Assembly: GCA_046538075.1 (NCBI GenBank)
Contig: JBKHJN010000031.1
Location: forward strand, 1-34,890
DNA: 34,890 bases
Direction of reading: 5' to 3'
Origin: Desulfobacca_B sp046538075
GTDB lineage: Bacteria; Desulfobacterota; Desulfobaccia; Desulfobaccales; Desulfobaccaceae
A model generated the notes under the pieces. The model was not told where the DNA came from, made no database searches, and saw nothing but the letters and a program-made list of their open reading frames with translations. The translations under genes were made by a program, and so were the position numbers. Below are positions 1 to 7,875 of the stretch, piece by piece; position 1 is the stretch's first letter, and each line of letters begins with the position of its first letter.

Positions 1-125
1 TTTATAGCATAAGTTCTAATTAAAGTTAATCTATTTTTTGCACTGAGTAATATATGGGAGCAATAAACCTAATCTATCTTCAATTACACAGGAATTACCT
101 CAAATTAAAAGCCAATCCCCTCACC

Positions 126-3100
126 TCAGAGGATGGTGGCAAGGCGGTCATACTCCTCCAGGCACTTGCGCTTGGACATGAACTCCCCGAAGGCCTTTTC
201 CTCATTTTTCCGCAGCACCGGAAAGGTATCCAGAATATAGGCAAAATCCTCCCGGCTCAGGCCATAGAGATGGGCCACATAGGCGTCGATCTCGGCCCGC
301 AACTGGGCCCGGTCGCCGGTGTCGCGGCGGTCCGGGGTGTGATCATATACACCGCAATGTGGCCCCCAGGTTTCTGTAAGCATCTCTGCCTGTTCATAGA
401 TCCTTTGGCGGATTTCTTGTTCGTGTCTTGGCCCATAAGAATTGATATTTATACTTTGTGAATGATACCAGAAATCTGGAGCTTTCAATTCAATTTGGAA
501 AATCTTATTCCATAGGTCAGCAAACTCTTGTGCAGTACAGATAAGACGGGCTGCTCTGGCAATAATGTACAAAAAGATATTTTTTATGGCTAAATTTGAG
601 TTTAGTGTAAGACGTGCAACTGGCAATGAATACATATAAAAAAAATTGAGTGTTGTTGTAATTTTCTGACGAATAATAAAATCGATGCAAAAACTATTGA
701 ATATTGCTGTCAACCAAAGTGCTTCTAAATCGTTTGGACCTTTCCAGACCCCTTGCAAGTATGGAGTAACAGTTGGCAGTTTGTTTCCATGAAACGCAGG
801 TGGAATAATTGTTGATATTAATGTTCTCTCATTGGTAGTAGCAGCAATATCACGGTATGCAACTCTATATTTCCCAACTTCCCAGAAAGCTTGGCCTAAT
901 GTTTCGTTAGCTTCATCAAAGTCTACCCAATATCTCGGTCCTTCAAAAAAACTGTCAAATTGCCAAATCATTTTCCCTTCATAAAGCGGAAACTCAGTTT
1001 TATAATTTTTAAAAATATGACTATCAATTGTCATATCCAATTCTCTATTAAATTTTACATTCCAGTTTTTCTCTCTATTACCTAATAATGGTAAATCACT
1101 ATAAATTATTGATGTAATATCAATGTCCCGCTGATTCTTAAACTCCATCACGCTCAAACTATCCGGCGAAAACTTCTTTACATGCTCTACCTGCATTTTA
1201 AGCGCATTTGCGTCGATCTCCGCCAACCTCTCTGGCTCATGTTCCATGAAGGCGCATTTAAAGGCCTCGGTTTTGCCGCCTTTTTCGGTGCCAAAGACGA
1301 CAAACTTGAAACTCCGATGGATATTGAAAATGCCTCGCCGGTTCTCAAAGCCATAAAGGAAATCAATTTTGCTTTGGCTAAAAAATAGCTGCCGTAAGGA
1401 CAGACAGCCCTGATCGGTATAAAGGCCGCTCGGCACCACGATGCCCAGCCGTCCCTGAGGACGCAGCAGTCGGAAAAACCGTTCCAGGAACAGCTTATAG
1501 GTGTTGAGATCTCCGGACCCCAAGGCCTGGTAAGCTGCGGGTTCCCGCACGTAGAGACTCTGTTCGGCGAAAAACTGGATATAGTCCTCCCAGCGCTGGC
1601 GAATGGTCTCATTAGCCTGCCTTAAGCGCGCCGCCACTTTATTGGCTTCCTGTTTGTTATATCGGCGAAAATCAGGATCGTAGGCTGAAAAAAACTCTTG
1701 GGAATTGGGTTTGATGATGTCCCAGGGCGGGTTGCCGACGGTGGCATCGAACCCGTGCTGGCCCTCGGGACCAAACACCTCCGGGAATTCCAGCGGCCAG
1801 TGAAAGAAATGGTGGCGCTGTTGGTAATTCTGCACCTTCTCCCCAACGTCTTCAAGCTCCAGCAAGGGATTGTCGATCTGGGACACCTCCCGCCCCTGGG
1901 CCAGGTGGCTGAACAGGGCATGGTATTGGGCGGGCGCAATGGCACTGTCCATCAGGTAAGCGGTAAACAGATCGGCCACCGGGGCCAGCCGTGTCCTTTT
2001 GGCCGCCTCTACCTCGGCCAACCGCGCCTTTTGTTGGGTGGTGTCATCCTGGTCCAGGGCGGCCATGGCCTGCGTGTCGCGCTCCAGGTCGGCCAGGGCC
2101 AGAGACAGGGCGTCAAACTGGGGGAAGGCGGGATAGGTCGCCTTTTTCTTTTGCTGTTCCTTTTTTCGGATCGGCATCGTCTGCAACTGCTCCAGGCTCT
2201 TGAGGCCGATGAGGCTGTTGCCGCAGCGCAGATGGTGATCGAGAAAGGTAAGCTTGTGCTCCCGGGCAAAGCCATTGAGCCACAGGGAGAGCTTGGCCAG
2301 ATCCACCGCCAGGGGATTGAGGTCCACGCCATACAGGCAGTGCCGGGTAATGAGCCGCCGCCAGGAGTTGATGTCGCTGGTAAGGCGCGGCGCCAGTCCC
2401 TCCAGGTCGGGCAGGGCGGCCAGCAGTTCCACCACCAGGCCGGCCATCTGATTGGCGGCATTCACCAGAAAATGGCCGCTGCCCATGGCCGGATCGCAGA
2501 CCTTGAACGGGAGCACCACTGCTTTGACAAATCTGTCGATCAGGGCCAGGGCGGCCTGGAGCGCCCCCCGGCGGGTGGCGGCCTCCACCCCGGCCTGGGC
2601 CTGGTCCAGAAATTCGTCCAGGCGGGGCTGGTAATCCTGGGCAAACCGGTGCCGCAGCGGTTCGATGATGGCCTTCTGGTTCAAAAATCGCACCAAAGAT
2701 TCCGGAGTATAGAAAGAACCCGTCTGTTTGCGTTCCAGGGCGGTGGCCCCAAAGAAGACATCGCCTTTTTTGATGAGCCTATCACCTTTTTGGCGAGTGG
2801 TGGTAGAGGCGGGGATGGTTTCCACGCCTTTTTTGGTACGGCGGCGAATCAGATCGGTATCGGCCAGGATAACGTTGTATTCCAGGATGTTCTCGTATAG
2901 CTCGCCCAGATGCCGGACTTCCAGGTCGGCATAAGGAATGGCGTATTCATCATCAGGGTCGCGGTCATACGGTTCTACATAGGCCAGCAGGTAGAGGGCG
3001 CGAGAGAGGAAGTCGTTGCGCAACCGCTGACGCCCCAGGAACTTCACTTCGTCATCATCGAACAGGCCGCCGTTGTAACCCAAGATGCCGTACTCCGGGT

Positions 3101-4079
3101 CGCCGTCGTGCACCGCGTGGATCAGGCCCTGGAGATGTTGCCAGAGGTCATAGCCCTCGACATCCTGGCGCTGGCCCCACTGAAAGCGCCGGGCCTCCTG
3201 ACAGAGGGCGCCCATGGCATGCTGGGCATAAATCTCCGCCTTGTCCCTTTCTGACGGCAACAGCGACCGGGCCTCAGCATAGAACAGAAACAGACAACGA
3301 TACACCAGGCGTACCGCACTGGCAAAAATCTCCTGGCGCTCCTCGTCGGTGTATTCCTCCCCTTGCCGCGGGGTTTCGGCAATGAAGCCGTTGCAGAGGT
3401 AGCGGAGGATTTCGTCAACCTGATAGAGCAGCGGCGCTTTCACCCAGTTATCCAGGATCTTCTCGGAAGCCTCCCGGTCCCGGTCTAAGCGGCACTTGAA
3501 AACGCCGGTGGCTTTGCCCTGATAGGCTTTCTCTTCCGGCTGGTCTGCTCCTTCCGGTGTAAAAGACTCATGGTGGAAAAAACGTTCAAACAGTCCATAC
3601 TCGGCTTCATCAGAGTGTTCCAAGGTTTCCGCCAGGTTGAGCTCCACATAATCTTCATAAGGCCGGGAACTCTTGGTAGAGTAAAGCCGCCAGACCGCGC
3701 CATTGGTCAGGATGCCCCAGGTAAGCCGGTGTTGCCCCAGGGCCGCCAGCAGCTTGGCCGGCCAGAAGCGGCCCACCGCCGTGTCATCGAGATCGGCATC
3801 AGGAGGCGTAAGATAGAGAACGGTGAGAATCTGAGAGAAACCCCAGTCCTCATAGAGAGGATATACGCCTGGAGCCGCGGGGCTGGCCGGTGGGACAAAC
3901 TGTAGGTAGCTCACCGCTTGTTTTAAAAAAGTCTCCCATCGTCCCTCCCGGCTGCTGGCCTCATGATCTTGCCAGGTCTGAGTGAGGGTGGCCAGGCGGC
4001 CGCGGGCCGAATCGTCCAGGCTAATTTTATTTAGCACCTCATCAATAAAAAAGCTGCTGAACAGTCCGTGATTTTTCAT
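126..4079 (-). CDS. Eco57I/PglX-like adenine-specific DNA methyltransferase, possible type IIG or BREX-like enzyme
   Basis: This 1317-residue protein carries the motifs of an N6-adenine methylase. The SAM-binding motif DPAMGSGHF lies at about residues 529-537 and the catalytic NPPW at 783-786; the long gap is typical of large Eco57I/PglX enzymes. The conserved TGSFYTPESLVRF segment precedes motif I. An N-terminal stretch (ILTNGAVWRLY) resembles the type I/IIG N-terminal nuclease-like region, but I cannot assign PD-(D/E)xK residues, so cleavage is unproven. The C-terminal part (about residues 965-1215, bases 440-1180) should hold the target-recognition domain and is visibly AT-richer than the rest. 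The start overlaps the upstream stop as ATGA, so translation is probably coupled. It is the last gene of a three-gene leftward operon. Methylase identity is confident; assignment to BREX, type IIG or another system is not. Confidence 0.88.
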   Translation of the reverse strand: MKNHGLFSSFFIDEVLNKISLDDSARGRLATLTQTWQDHEASSREGRWETFLKQAVSYLQFVPPASPAAPGVYPLYEDWGFSQILTVLYLTPPDADLDDTAVGRFWPAKLLAALGQHRLTWGILTNGAVWRLYSTKSSRPYEDYVELNLAETLEHSDEAEYGLFERFFHHESFTPEGADQPEEKAYQGKATGVFKCRLDRDREASEKILDNWVKAPLLYQVDEILRYLCNGFIAETPRQGEEYTDEERQEIFASAVRLVYRCLFLFYAEARSLLPSERDKAEIYAQHAMGALCQEARRFQWGQRQDVEGYDLWQHLQGLIHAVHDGDPEYGILGYNGGLFDDDEVKFLGRQRLRNDFLSRALYLLAYVEPYDRDPDDEYAIPYADLEVRHLGELYENILEYNVILADTDLIRRRTKKGVETIPASTTTRQKGDRLIKKGDVFFGATALERKQTGSFYTPESLVRFLNQKAIIEPLRHRFAQDYQPRLDEFLDQAQAGVEAATRRGALQAALALIDRFVKAVVLPFKVCDPAMGSGHFLVNAANQMAGLVVELLAALPDLEGLAPRLTSDINSWRRLITRHCLYGVDLNPLAVDLAKLSLWLNGFAREHKLTFLDHHLRCGNSLIGLKSLEQLQTMPIRKKEQQKKKATYPAFPQFDALSLALADLERDTQAMAALDQDDTTQQKARLAEVEAAKRTRLAPVADLFTAYLMDSAIAPAQYHALFSHLAQGREVSQIDNPLLELEDVGEKVQNYQQRHHFFHWPLEFPEVFGPEGQHGFDATVGNPPWDIIKPNSQEFFSAYDPDFRRYNKQEANKVAARLRQANETIRQRWEDYIQFFAEQSLYVREPAAYQALGSGDLNTYKLFLERFFRLLRPQGRLGIVVPSGLYTDQGCLSLRQLFFSQSKIDFLYGFENRRGIFNIHRSFKFVVFGTEKGGKTEAFKCAFMEHEPERLAEIDANALKMQVEHVKKFSPDSLSVMEFKNQRDIDITSIIYSDLPLLGNREKNWNVKFNRELDMTIDSHIFKNYKTEFPLYEGKMIWQFDSFFEGPRYWVDFDEANETLGQAFWEVGKYRVAYRDIAATTNERTLISTIIPPAFHGNKLPTVTPYLQGVWKGPNDLEALWLTAIFNSFCIDFIIRQKITTTLNFFYMYSLPVARLTLNSNLAIKNIFLYIIARAARLICTAQEFADLWNKIFQIELKAPDFWYHSQSININSYGPRHEQEIRQRIYEQAEMLTETWGPHCGVYDHTPDRRDTGDRAQLRAEIDAYVAHLYGLSREDFAYILDTFPVLRKNEEKAFGEFMSKRKCLEEYDRLATIL

Positions 4080-4543
4080 GTGAGCGCTAAAGTCTCCCTG
4101 ATATCCAACGAGAAGGTATATTGCGGATGACGGCTGGATTTAATCTCGGCCAAGGCCGGGTCAAATTGGATCAGAAACAGCAGAGCGGGCGACTGTCCCC
4201 AATTTTCCACCCGGCGGACGAACTCATTCATAGCATTAGGTTGAGCCGCCCAGATGGCCTTTAAAAACTCCAACCCGGAGACGATAAGTACAGGCGAGTT
4301 GCGATGATTCTTAAGATAGTCAAACAGTGAAGCCACTGAAAAAGTGCTTACCTGAGCAGCCAGGTCGGGGTTCTGAACAAACAAATCTAAGAGATCAACA
4401 TGCTCGGCGCCGGTCTGCCGGGCCAGTTCCGCGGCCCAGGGTTGCTGTCCGGCGTAGTCGTAGGTCAGCACAATGCAGGCCCGCCCCCGGGGCCGTTTGG
4501 CCAACTCCGCCACCAGTTTTACCATGTTAACCGCTTCTTTCAT
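4076..4543 (-). CDS. small P-loop-like protein, BrxF-like (tentative)
   Basis: This 155-residue protein has alternating beta-strand and helix segments (ACIVLTYDYAG, PVLIVSGLEFL, ALLFLIQFDP) like a P-loop or AAA-type core, but it lacks a GKS/GKT Walker A. Its size, its pattern and its place directly before a PglX-like methylase resemble BrxF of BREX type 3, a small P-loop protein. That match is from memory of the family and is tentative. ATGA overlaps join it to the genes on both sides (start over the previous stop, stop over the methylase start), so the three proteins are probably made together and act as one unit. If it is BrxF-like, nucleotide binding may have been lost. It could also be an unrelated partner of the methylase. 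Confidence 0.6.
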   Translation of the reverse strand: MKEAVNMVKLVAELAKRPRGRACIVLTYDYAGQQPWAAELARQTGAEHVDLLDLFVQNPDLAAQVSTFSVASLFDYLKNHRNSPVLIVSGLEFLKAIWAAQPNAMNEFVRRVENWGQSPALLFLIQFDPALAEIKSSRHPQYTFSLDIRETLALT

Positions 4544-5409
4544 TGCGAACCCTTTTTCATATCTCCACTTGCTGCATTGGCCTGTGGTTCCCTGCCCTGG
4601 TAATAAGCCTGCAGAAAAATTAGGGCCTGAAGATCTGGTTTCAACCGAATCTGGTCCAGGTTATGGGTGCCCTCATAACGCAGGTAATCTTTCTCGTGCA
4701 GCTTTATGATCTGCTGCCGGAAACTGGCCTCATCCAGGCCCAACAGCCGCGGGGGTGCTCCCGGAATATGCGGCATCTCCCCCACCTGCAGGGTGTTGGT
4801 GCGCTGCTTGCCGGCATAATCATATAACATGGCCGCCAGCACTAATGGCTCAGGGTTCAGATAGCGACGCCGATACAGCCGCCCATCGCCTGCCTGTTGT
4901 AAAAGGTCTAACCGTTGGAATTCCTTTTCGAGATAGGCATCGATGATGAAACGAATCTCATGACGGAGATGTTTTTTCAAGGAATTAGCCGAATAATTCT
5001 CTGCCAGGGACTCCCGGAAATAATTAAGCCATCCCTGATTATTCATTGGTGGTTCATTCGGCAGAACTGTATTGAAAATTTCGTACCAAATAAGATTATG
5101 GTAATTTCCCGAGGCTAAGTAATGCAGAAATTCATAGGTGCCTTTGGCCTGAAAGAAACCGTCATGGGTAAAGATCAAAAATCCCAACCGCGAGGGTCGC
5201 AGAGTCAGGTCCCGAAAAATCCCCAAGGCCCGGCCGATACTCACCAGGTTTTCCACCTGCCGTGGCGGCAGGCCGGTGTCTTCACCAAGCTGGAACGTGG
5301 TGTTTTTCCCTAATCCCGGGTTACCCTGAGCAGAATTCAATAGTTGTGCCAATTGATTAAAATTCAAATAATATCCATTACTGACCTGGAGTTTTCTTTC
5401 TCGTGCCAT
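4540..5409 (-). CDS. DUF4007-like protein, first gene of the methylase operon
   Basis: This 289-residue protein resembles the DUF4007 family in layout: an N-terminal LGKN segment with a winged-helix-like region (about residues 30-85), then TYEFLHYLASGN and IWYEIFN, then SANSLKKHLRHEIRFIIDAY. As I recall, DUF4007 proteins sit in defence-type modification clusters near methylases or PAPS-reductase genes; their biochemistry is unknown to me. The YRRRYLNPEPLVLAAMLYDY segment and the C-terminal half look helical, perhaps DNA-binding. The start ATG lies 71 bases from the stop of the CARF-sigma54 activator gene, with only a weak ribosome site. A sigma54-like element occupies that gap. The stop overlaps the next start. 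A role in target recognition or control of the methylase complex is inference. Confidence 0.6.
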   Translation of the reverse strand: MARERKLQVSNGYYLNFNQLAQLLNSAQGNPGLGKNTTFQLGEDTGLPPRQVENLVSIGRALGIFRDLTLRPSRLGFLIFTHDGFFQAKGTYEFLHYLASGNYHNLIWYEIFNTVLPNEPPMNNQGWLNYFRESLAENYSANSLKKHLRHEIRFIIDAYLEKEFQRLDLLQQAGDGRLYRRRYLNPEPLVLAAMLYDYAGKQRTNTLQVGEMPHIPGAPPRLLGLDEASFRQQIIKLHEKDYLRYEGTHNLDQIRLKPDLQALIFLQAYYQGREPQANAASGDMKKGSQ

Positions 5410-5464
5410 AAGCCACTCTCAGAATATGAACTTTGGTCCTTATATGGCTATTGTTTTATATGAA

Positions 5465-5480
5465 TCCACAATTTCTGCCA
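5465..5480 (-). promoter_or_regulatory. sigma54-like promoter element for the DUF4007/methylase operon
   Basis: On the minus strand the sequence reads TGGCAGAAATTGTGGA. The -24 half (TGGCA) matches consensus and the spacing is right, but the -12 half has GG where GC is expected. It starts immediately after the stop of the activator gene, and transcription would begin about 45 bases before the DUF4007 start. Position and orientation are convincing; the -12 mismatch keeps it a candidate. Confidence 0.4.
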
Positions 5481-6986
5481 TTACCTTTCAATCTCATACT
5501 TAACCAGCCAGTTGGTAAAAGTTTGATAGCTCGGCAGCCCCACCAGTTGGGCGGCTTGGGTCTTACTGCCGTGGGCTTCCTTTAGGGCGCGTTGCAGATA
5601 ATGCTGAGCCACCGTTTTCATCACCTCAGGAAGATTAAAAGCACCCCCCAAGGGCCGGTTCAGAATTCCTTCCTGAGATGAGTTAAAATTGGGGAGCAGG
5701 GCTTCCCGCAGATCTTCTTCTTCAATAATGGTGCCCACAGACCAGATAGCGGCACGTCGCAGGGTATTTAACAACTCCCGGACGTTTCCCGGCCAATGCT
5801 GCTGCAACATAAGATTTTTGGCATTTATAGAAATTTTCTTGTGCTGATAACCAGGCTCGCAGGCACTCTCTTGATTCACTTGTTCCAAAAGCCTATCGAT
5901 CAGCAGACCCTGGTCCCCCGGCCGTTCCCGCAAAGGTGGTAAATATAGGACAGCCACCGCTAACCGATAAAAGAGATCGGCCCGGAATTTATTGGCCGCC
6001 ACCTCCTCCAATAAACTGCGATTGGTCGCGGCAATGATCCGCACATCTATGGTTTTAGGCTTGCTTGATCCTAACCGGACTATCTCACCTTCCTGCAGCG
6101 TCCGCAATAATTTTACCTGGGACTGCGGGGGAAGTTCGCTGACCTCGTCCAAAAACAGCGTGCCGCCGGCCGCTTCTTCAAAATAACCTTTGCGGGCCTG
6201 ATCGGCTCCGGTAAAGGCGCCTTTTTCATGGCCGAACAGTTCTGATTCCACCAGTTCTGTGGGGATCGCCCCACAATTAACCGCAATAAATGGTTTAGCT
6301 CGTCTGGGGCTGGCACGATGGATGGCTCGGGCTAGCAATTCTTTGCCGGTCCCGGATTCGCCTTCGATAAGCACCGGCACGGACCGCGGCGCCACCAAGC
6401 GGGCCTTGGCAATCACTCGCTGCATAACCGTACTCTGATGGATAATGTCAGAGAACTCTGGTGCATCGGGGGGCAGTCCTGGGCTTAGCCGCTCCAACTC
6501 CCGGTCGGGTTGGCGTAAGAGGTCGGGGATGAATTCCGCCGAGATATCAAACGGCACCGATGCAGTGCGCACCCCGTGTTCCTTCGAGGATTCGATCAGC
6601 TCGGCGGGGAACCGGGTTTTGGCCAGAATTATCCACACCGCCGCCATAGCCGGTGTTCCCGGACTGAGATGAAAGGTGAGGGCGGTATCTTGGCCGTATT
6701 TTTTTATGGTTTCTGAAACGACATTTACCGCGGCCTGATAAATTTCCCCAAAGTGGGTGGGGCTGGAGAGCTTCTGGTCATGCAGATTGATCTCCGCCTT
6801 GGTAAGTTTTTGCAGCCATGGGCGATAGCCGCGGGTTTCTGCAACCGGGTAGTTATTTAGTAACACGACCAGATCAAACTCGCGGGTTCTGACGGCCTCA
6901 CCGATGGGTCCAAAACCCACCTGTTCCGGCTCCCGCCGGGCCCGTAAATCAGTCCAGCCGATCCAGCAAACCAAGACTTTCTTCAT
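5481..6986 (-). CDS. sigma54-dependent activator with CARF-like sensor domain (RtcR family)
   Basis: This 501-residue protein has three parts. Residues 1 to about 175 form a CARF-like Rossmann domain, with SPGTPAMAAVWIILA as the ligand-loop signature seen in CARF proteins. Residues about 185-420 are the AAA+ sigma54-interaction module: Walker A GESGTGKE at 209-216, GAFTGA at 256-261, Walker B GTLFLDE soon after, and LPPLRERPGD. The C-terminus is a Fis-like helix-turn-helix (SKTQAAQLVGLPSYQTFTNWL). It matches RtcR in layout. RtcR normally activates the rtcBA RNA-repair genes and responds to RNA ends or cyclic-phosphate-type ligands, but no rtcA or rtcB is present here. Its neighbours are a methylase operon downstream and a lipoprotein/ARPP-1 operon divergently. 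Sigma54-like elements precede both, so local control is a reasonable inference. Confidence 0.9.
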   Translation of the reverse strand: MKKVLVCWIGWTDLRARREPEQVGFGPIGEAVRTREFDLVVLLNNYPVAETRGYRPWLQKLTKAEINLHDQKLSSPTHFGEIYQAAVNVVSETIKKYGQDTALTFHLSPGTPAMAAVWIILAKTRFPAELIESSKEHGVRTASVPFDISAEFIPDLLRQPDRELERLSPGLPPDAPEFSDIIHQSTVMQRVIAKARLVAPRSVPVLIEGESGTGKELLARAIHRASPRRAKPFIAVNCGAIPTELVESELFGHEKGAFTGADQARKGYFEEAAGGTLFLDEVSELPPQSQVKLLRTLQEGEIVRLGSSKPKTIDVRIIAATNRSLLEEVAANKFRADLFYRLAVAVLYLPPLRERPGDQGLLIDRLLEQVNQESACEPGYQHKKISINAKNLMLQQHWPGNVRELLNTLRRAAIWSVGTIIEEEDLREALLPNFNSSQEGILNRPLGGAFNLPEVMKTVAQHYLQRALKEAHGSKTQAAQLVGLPSYQTFTNWLVKYEIER

Positions 6987-7000
6987 ATTGAGTACTCTAC

Positions 7001-7016
7001 AACAAATTTTATTGTT
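7001..7016. promoter_or_regulatory. AACAA/TTGTT inverted repeat upstream of the activator gene
   Basis: Arms AACAA and TTGTT flank six bases, 15 bases upstream of the activator start. It could be an autoregulatory operator, or chance in an AT-rich stretch. Confidence 0.25.
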
Positions 7017-7068
7017 TTACAAGAAATCTTATTAAGCGTGACCCCCGGGAAAGCTTGGTAAACAGGTA

Positions 7069-7090
7069 ATCTTAGCAATATTGTTAAGAT
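7069..7090. promoter_or_regulatory. 22-bp near-perfect palindrome, candidate activator-binding site
   Basis: The left half reads ATCTTAGCAAT and the right half ATTGTTAAGAT; only one symmetric pair (G opposite T) breaks the dyad. It lies in the divergent gap, about 40 bases before the -24 element of the rightward promoter and about 80 bases from the activator start. That fits an upstream activating site for a Fis-type sigma54 activator. Binding is inferred. Confidence 0.5.
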
Positions 7091-7108
7091 AACAAAAAAG
7101 TCAGCATA

Positions 7109-7124
7109 TGGCACAACCCTTGAA
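7109..7124 (+). promoter_or_regulatory. sigma54-like promoter of the lipoprotein/ARPP-1 operon
   Basis: TGGCACAACCCTTGAA matches the consensus TGGCACG-N4-TTGCA in the whole -24 box and in TTG of the -12 box; the C of the invariant GC is A. Spacing is correct. The expected transcript start is near 7135, giving a leader of about 65 bases. Confidence 0.55.
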
Positions 7125-7198
7125 TAGTATGCCTTTTAAATTAGCAATGAAATTAATCTAAGGGAGACAAAGCATATTCTTTGAGGGAAGGACAGGTC

Positions 7199-7819
7199 AT
7201 GGCATCAGAAAATAAATTAATAAGACTAATGATTATTTTTGTGGCCTTGGGCTTGATCAGCGGGTGCGCTACCATCATTCACGGCACCACCCAGGAAGTG
7301 GCCATTACCACCGACCCTTCCGAGGCAGATCTGGTGGTCGATGGGCGGGAACGATATAAATCGCCTGCCAAAATCACTATGAAACGCAAAGAAGACCATA
7401 TGGTCGAGGTAACCAAAGACGGCTATCAGAAGGAGACCGTAAATATCAAAAGTGTTCTAAGCGGCGCCGTAGCCGGGAATATTATTGCTGGCGGCCTTAT
7501 CGGCTGGGGTATTGATGCCGCCTCTGGTGGTCAATATCGACTGGTTCCGGATCACGTTGATCTGCGTCTGCGGCCCTTATCTGCCTCCGAAGCGAGCCAG
7601 GAATCTATTGAAGTAAAATTGGACCAACTCAGAAAATTGCAAGACCGGGGAAAAATAACCGCCGACGAATATACCCAGATGCGGAGAACAATTTTGGAAA
7701 ATTCTAATAAAGCCCCAATATCTCCGCCTCCTAAAGAAACTAAGCCATCATCGCCGCCACCGTTTAGGCCCGCTGAGGCCTCTAAGCCTGAAGACGGGCT
7801 GGAAAGTAAAACAGAATGA
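7199..7819 (+). CDS. PEGA-like lipoprotein with C-terminal SHOCT domain
   Basis: Starting at the ATG at 7199 (purine-rich AAGGACAGG just upstream; a TTG at 7181 is less likely), the protein has a hydrophobic signal and the lipobox LISGC, so it should be a lipoprotein. After the cysteine, a segment reading TTDPSEADLVVDG...SPAKITMKRKEDHMVEVTKDGY resembles a PEGA-type beta domain, often found on cell-envelope proteins. A glycine-rich hydrophobic hairpin (AGNIIAGGLIGWGIDAASGG) follows. The tail contains a SHOCT motif (LDQLRKLQDRGKITADEYTQ), a short helical oligomerisation or targeting element, and ends proline-rich. It is the first gene of a rightward pair with the ARPP-1 gene, behind a sigma54-like promoter and divergent from the CARF activator. 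Its exact function is unknown; an envelope sensor or anchor is a guess. Confidence 0.85.
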   Translation: MASENKLIRLMIIFVALGLISGCATIIHGTTQEVAITTDPSEADLVVDGRERYKSPAKITMKRKEDHMVEVTKDGYQKETVNIKSVLSGAVAGNIIAGGLIGWGIDAASGGQYRLVPDHVDLRLRPLSASEASQESIEVKLDQLRKLQDRGKITADEYTQMRRTILENSNKAPISPPPKETKPSSPPPFRPAEASKPEDGLESKTE

Positions 7820-7875
7820 CAACCGATAAAAGATAAGGGATATATCATTGCATGCTCACTTAAAGGGAGGAACAG

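Noticed and set aside
1698..2900. 400-codon open frame on the plus strand
   Set aside because: It is antisense to the methylase gene, has repetitive low-complexity residues and no family resemblance; GC-rich codon bias explains it.
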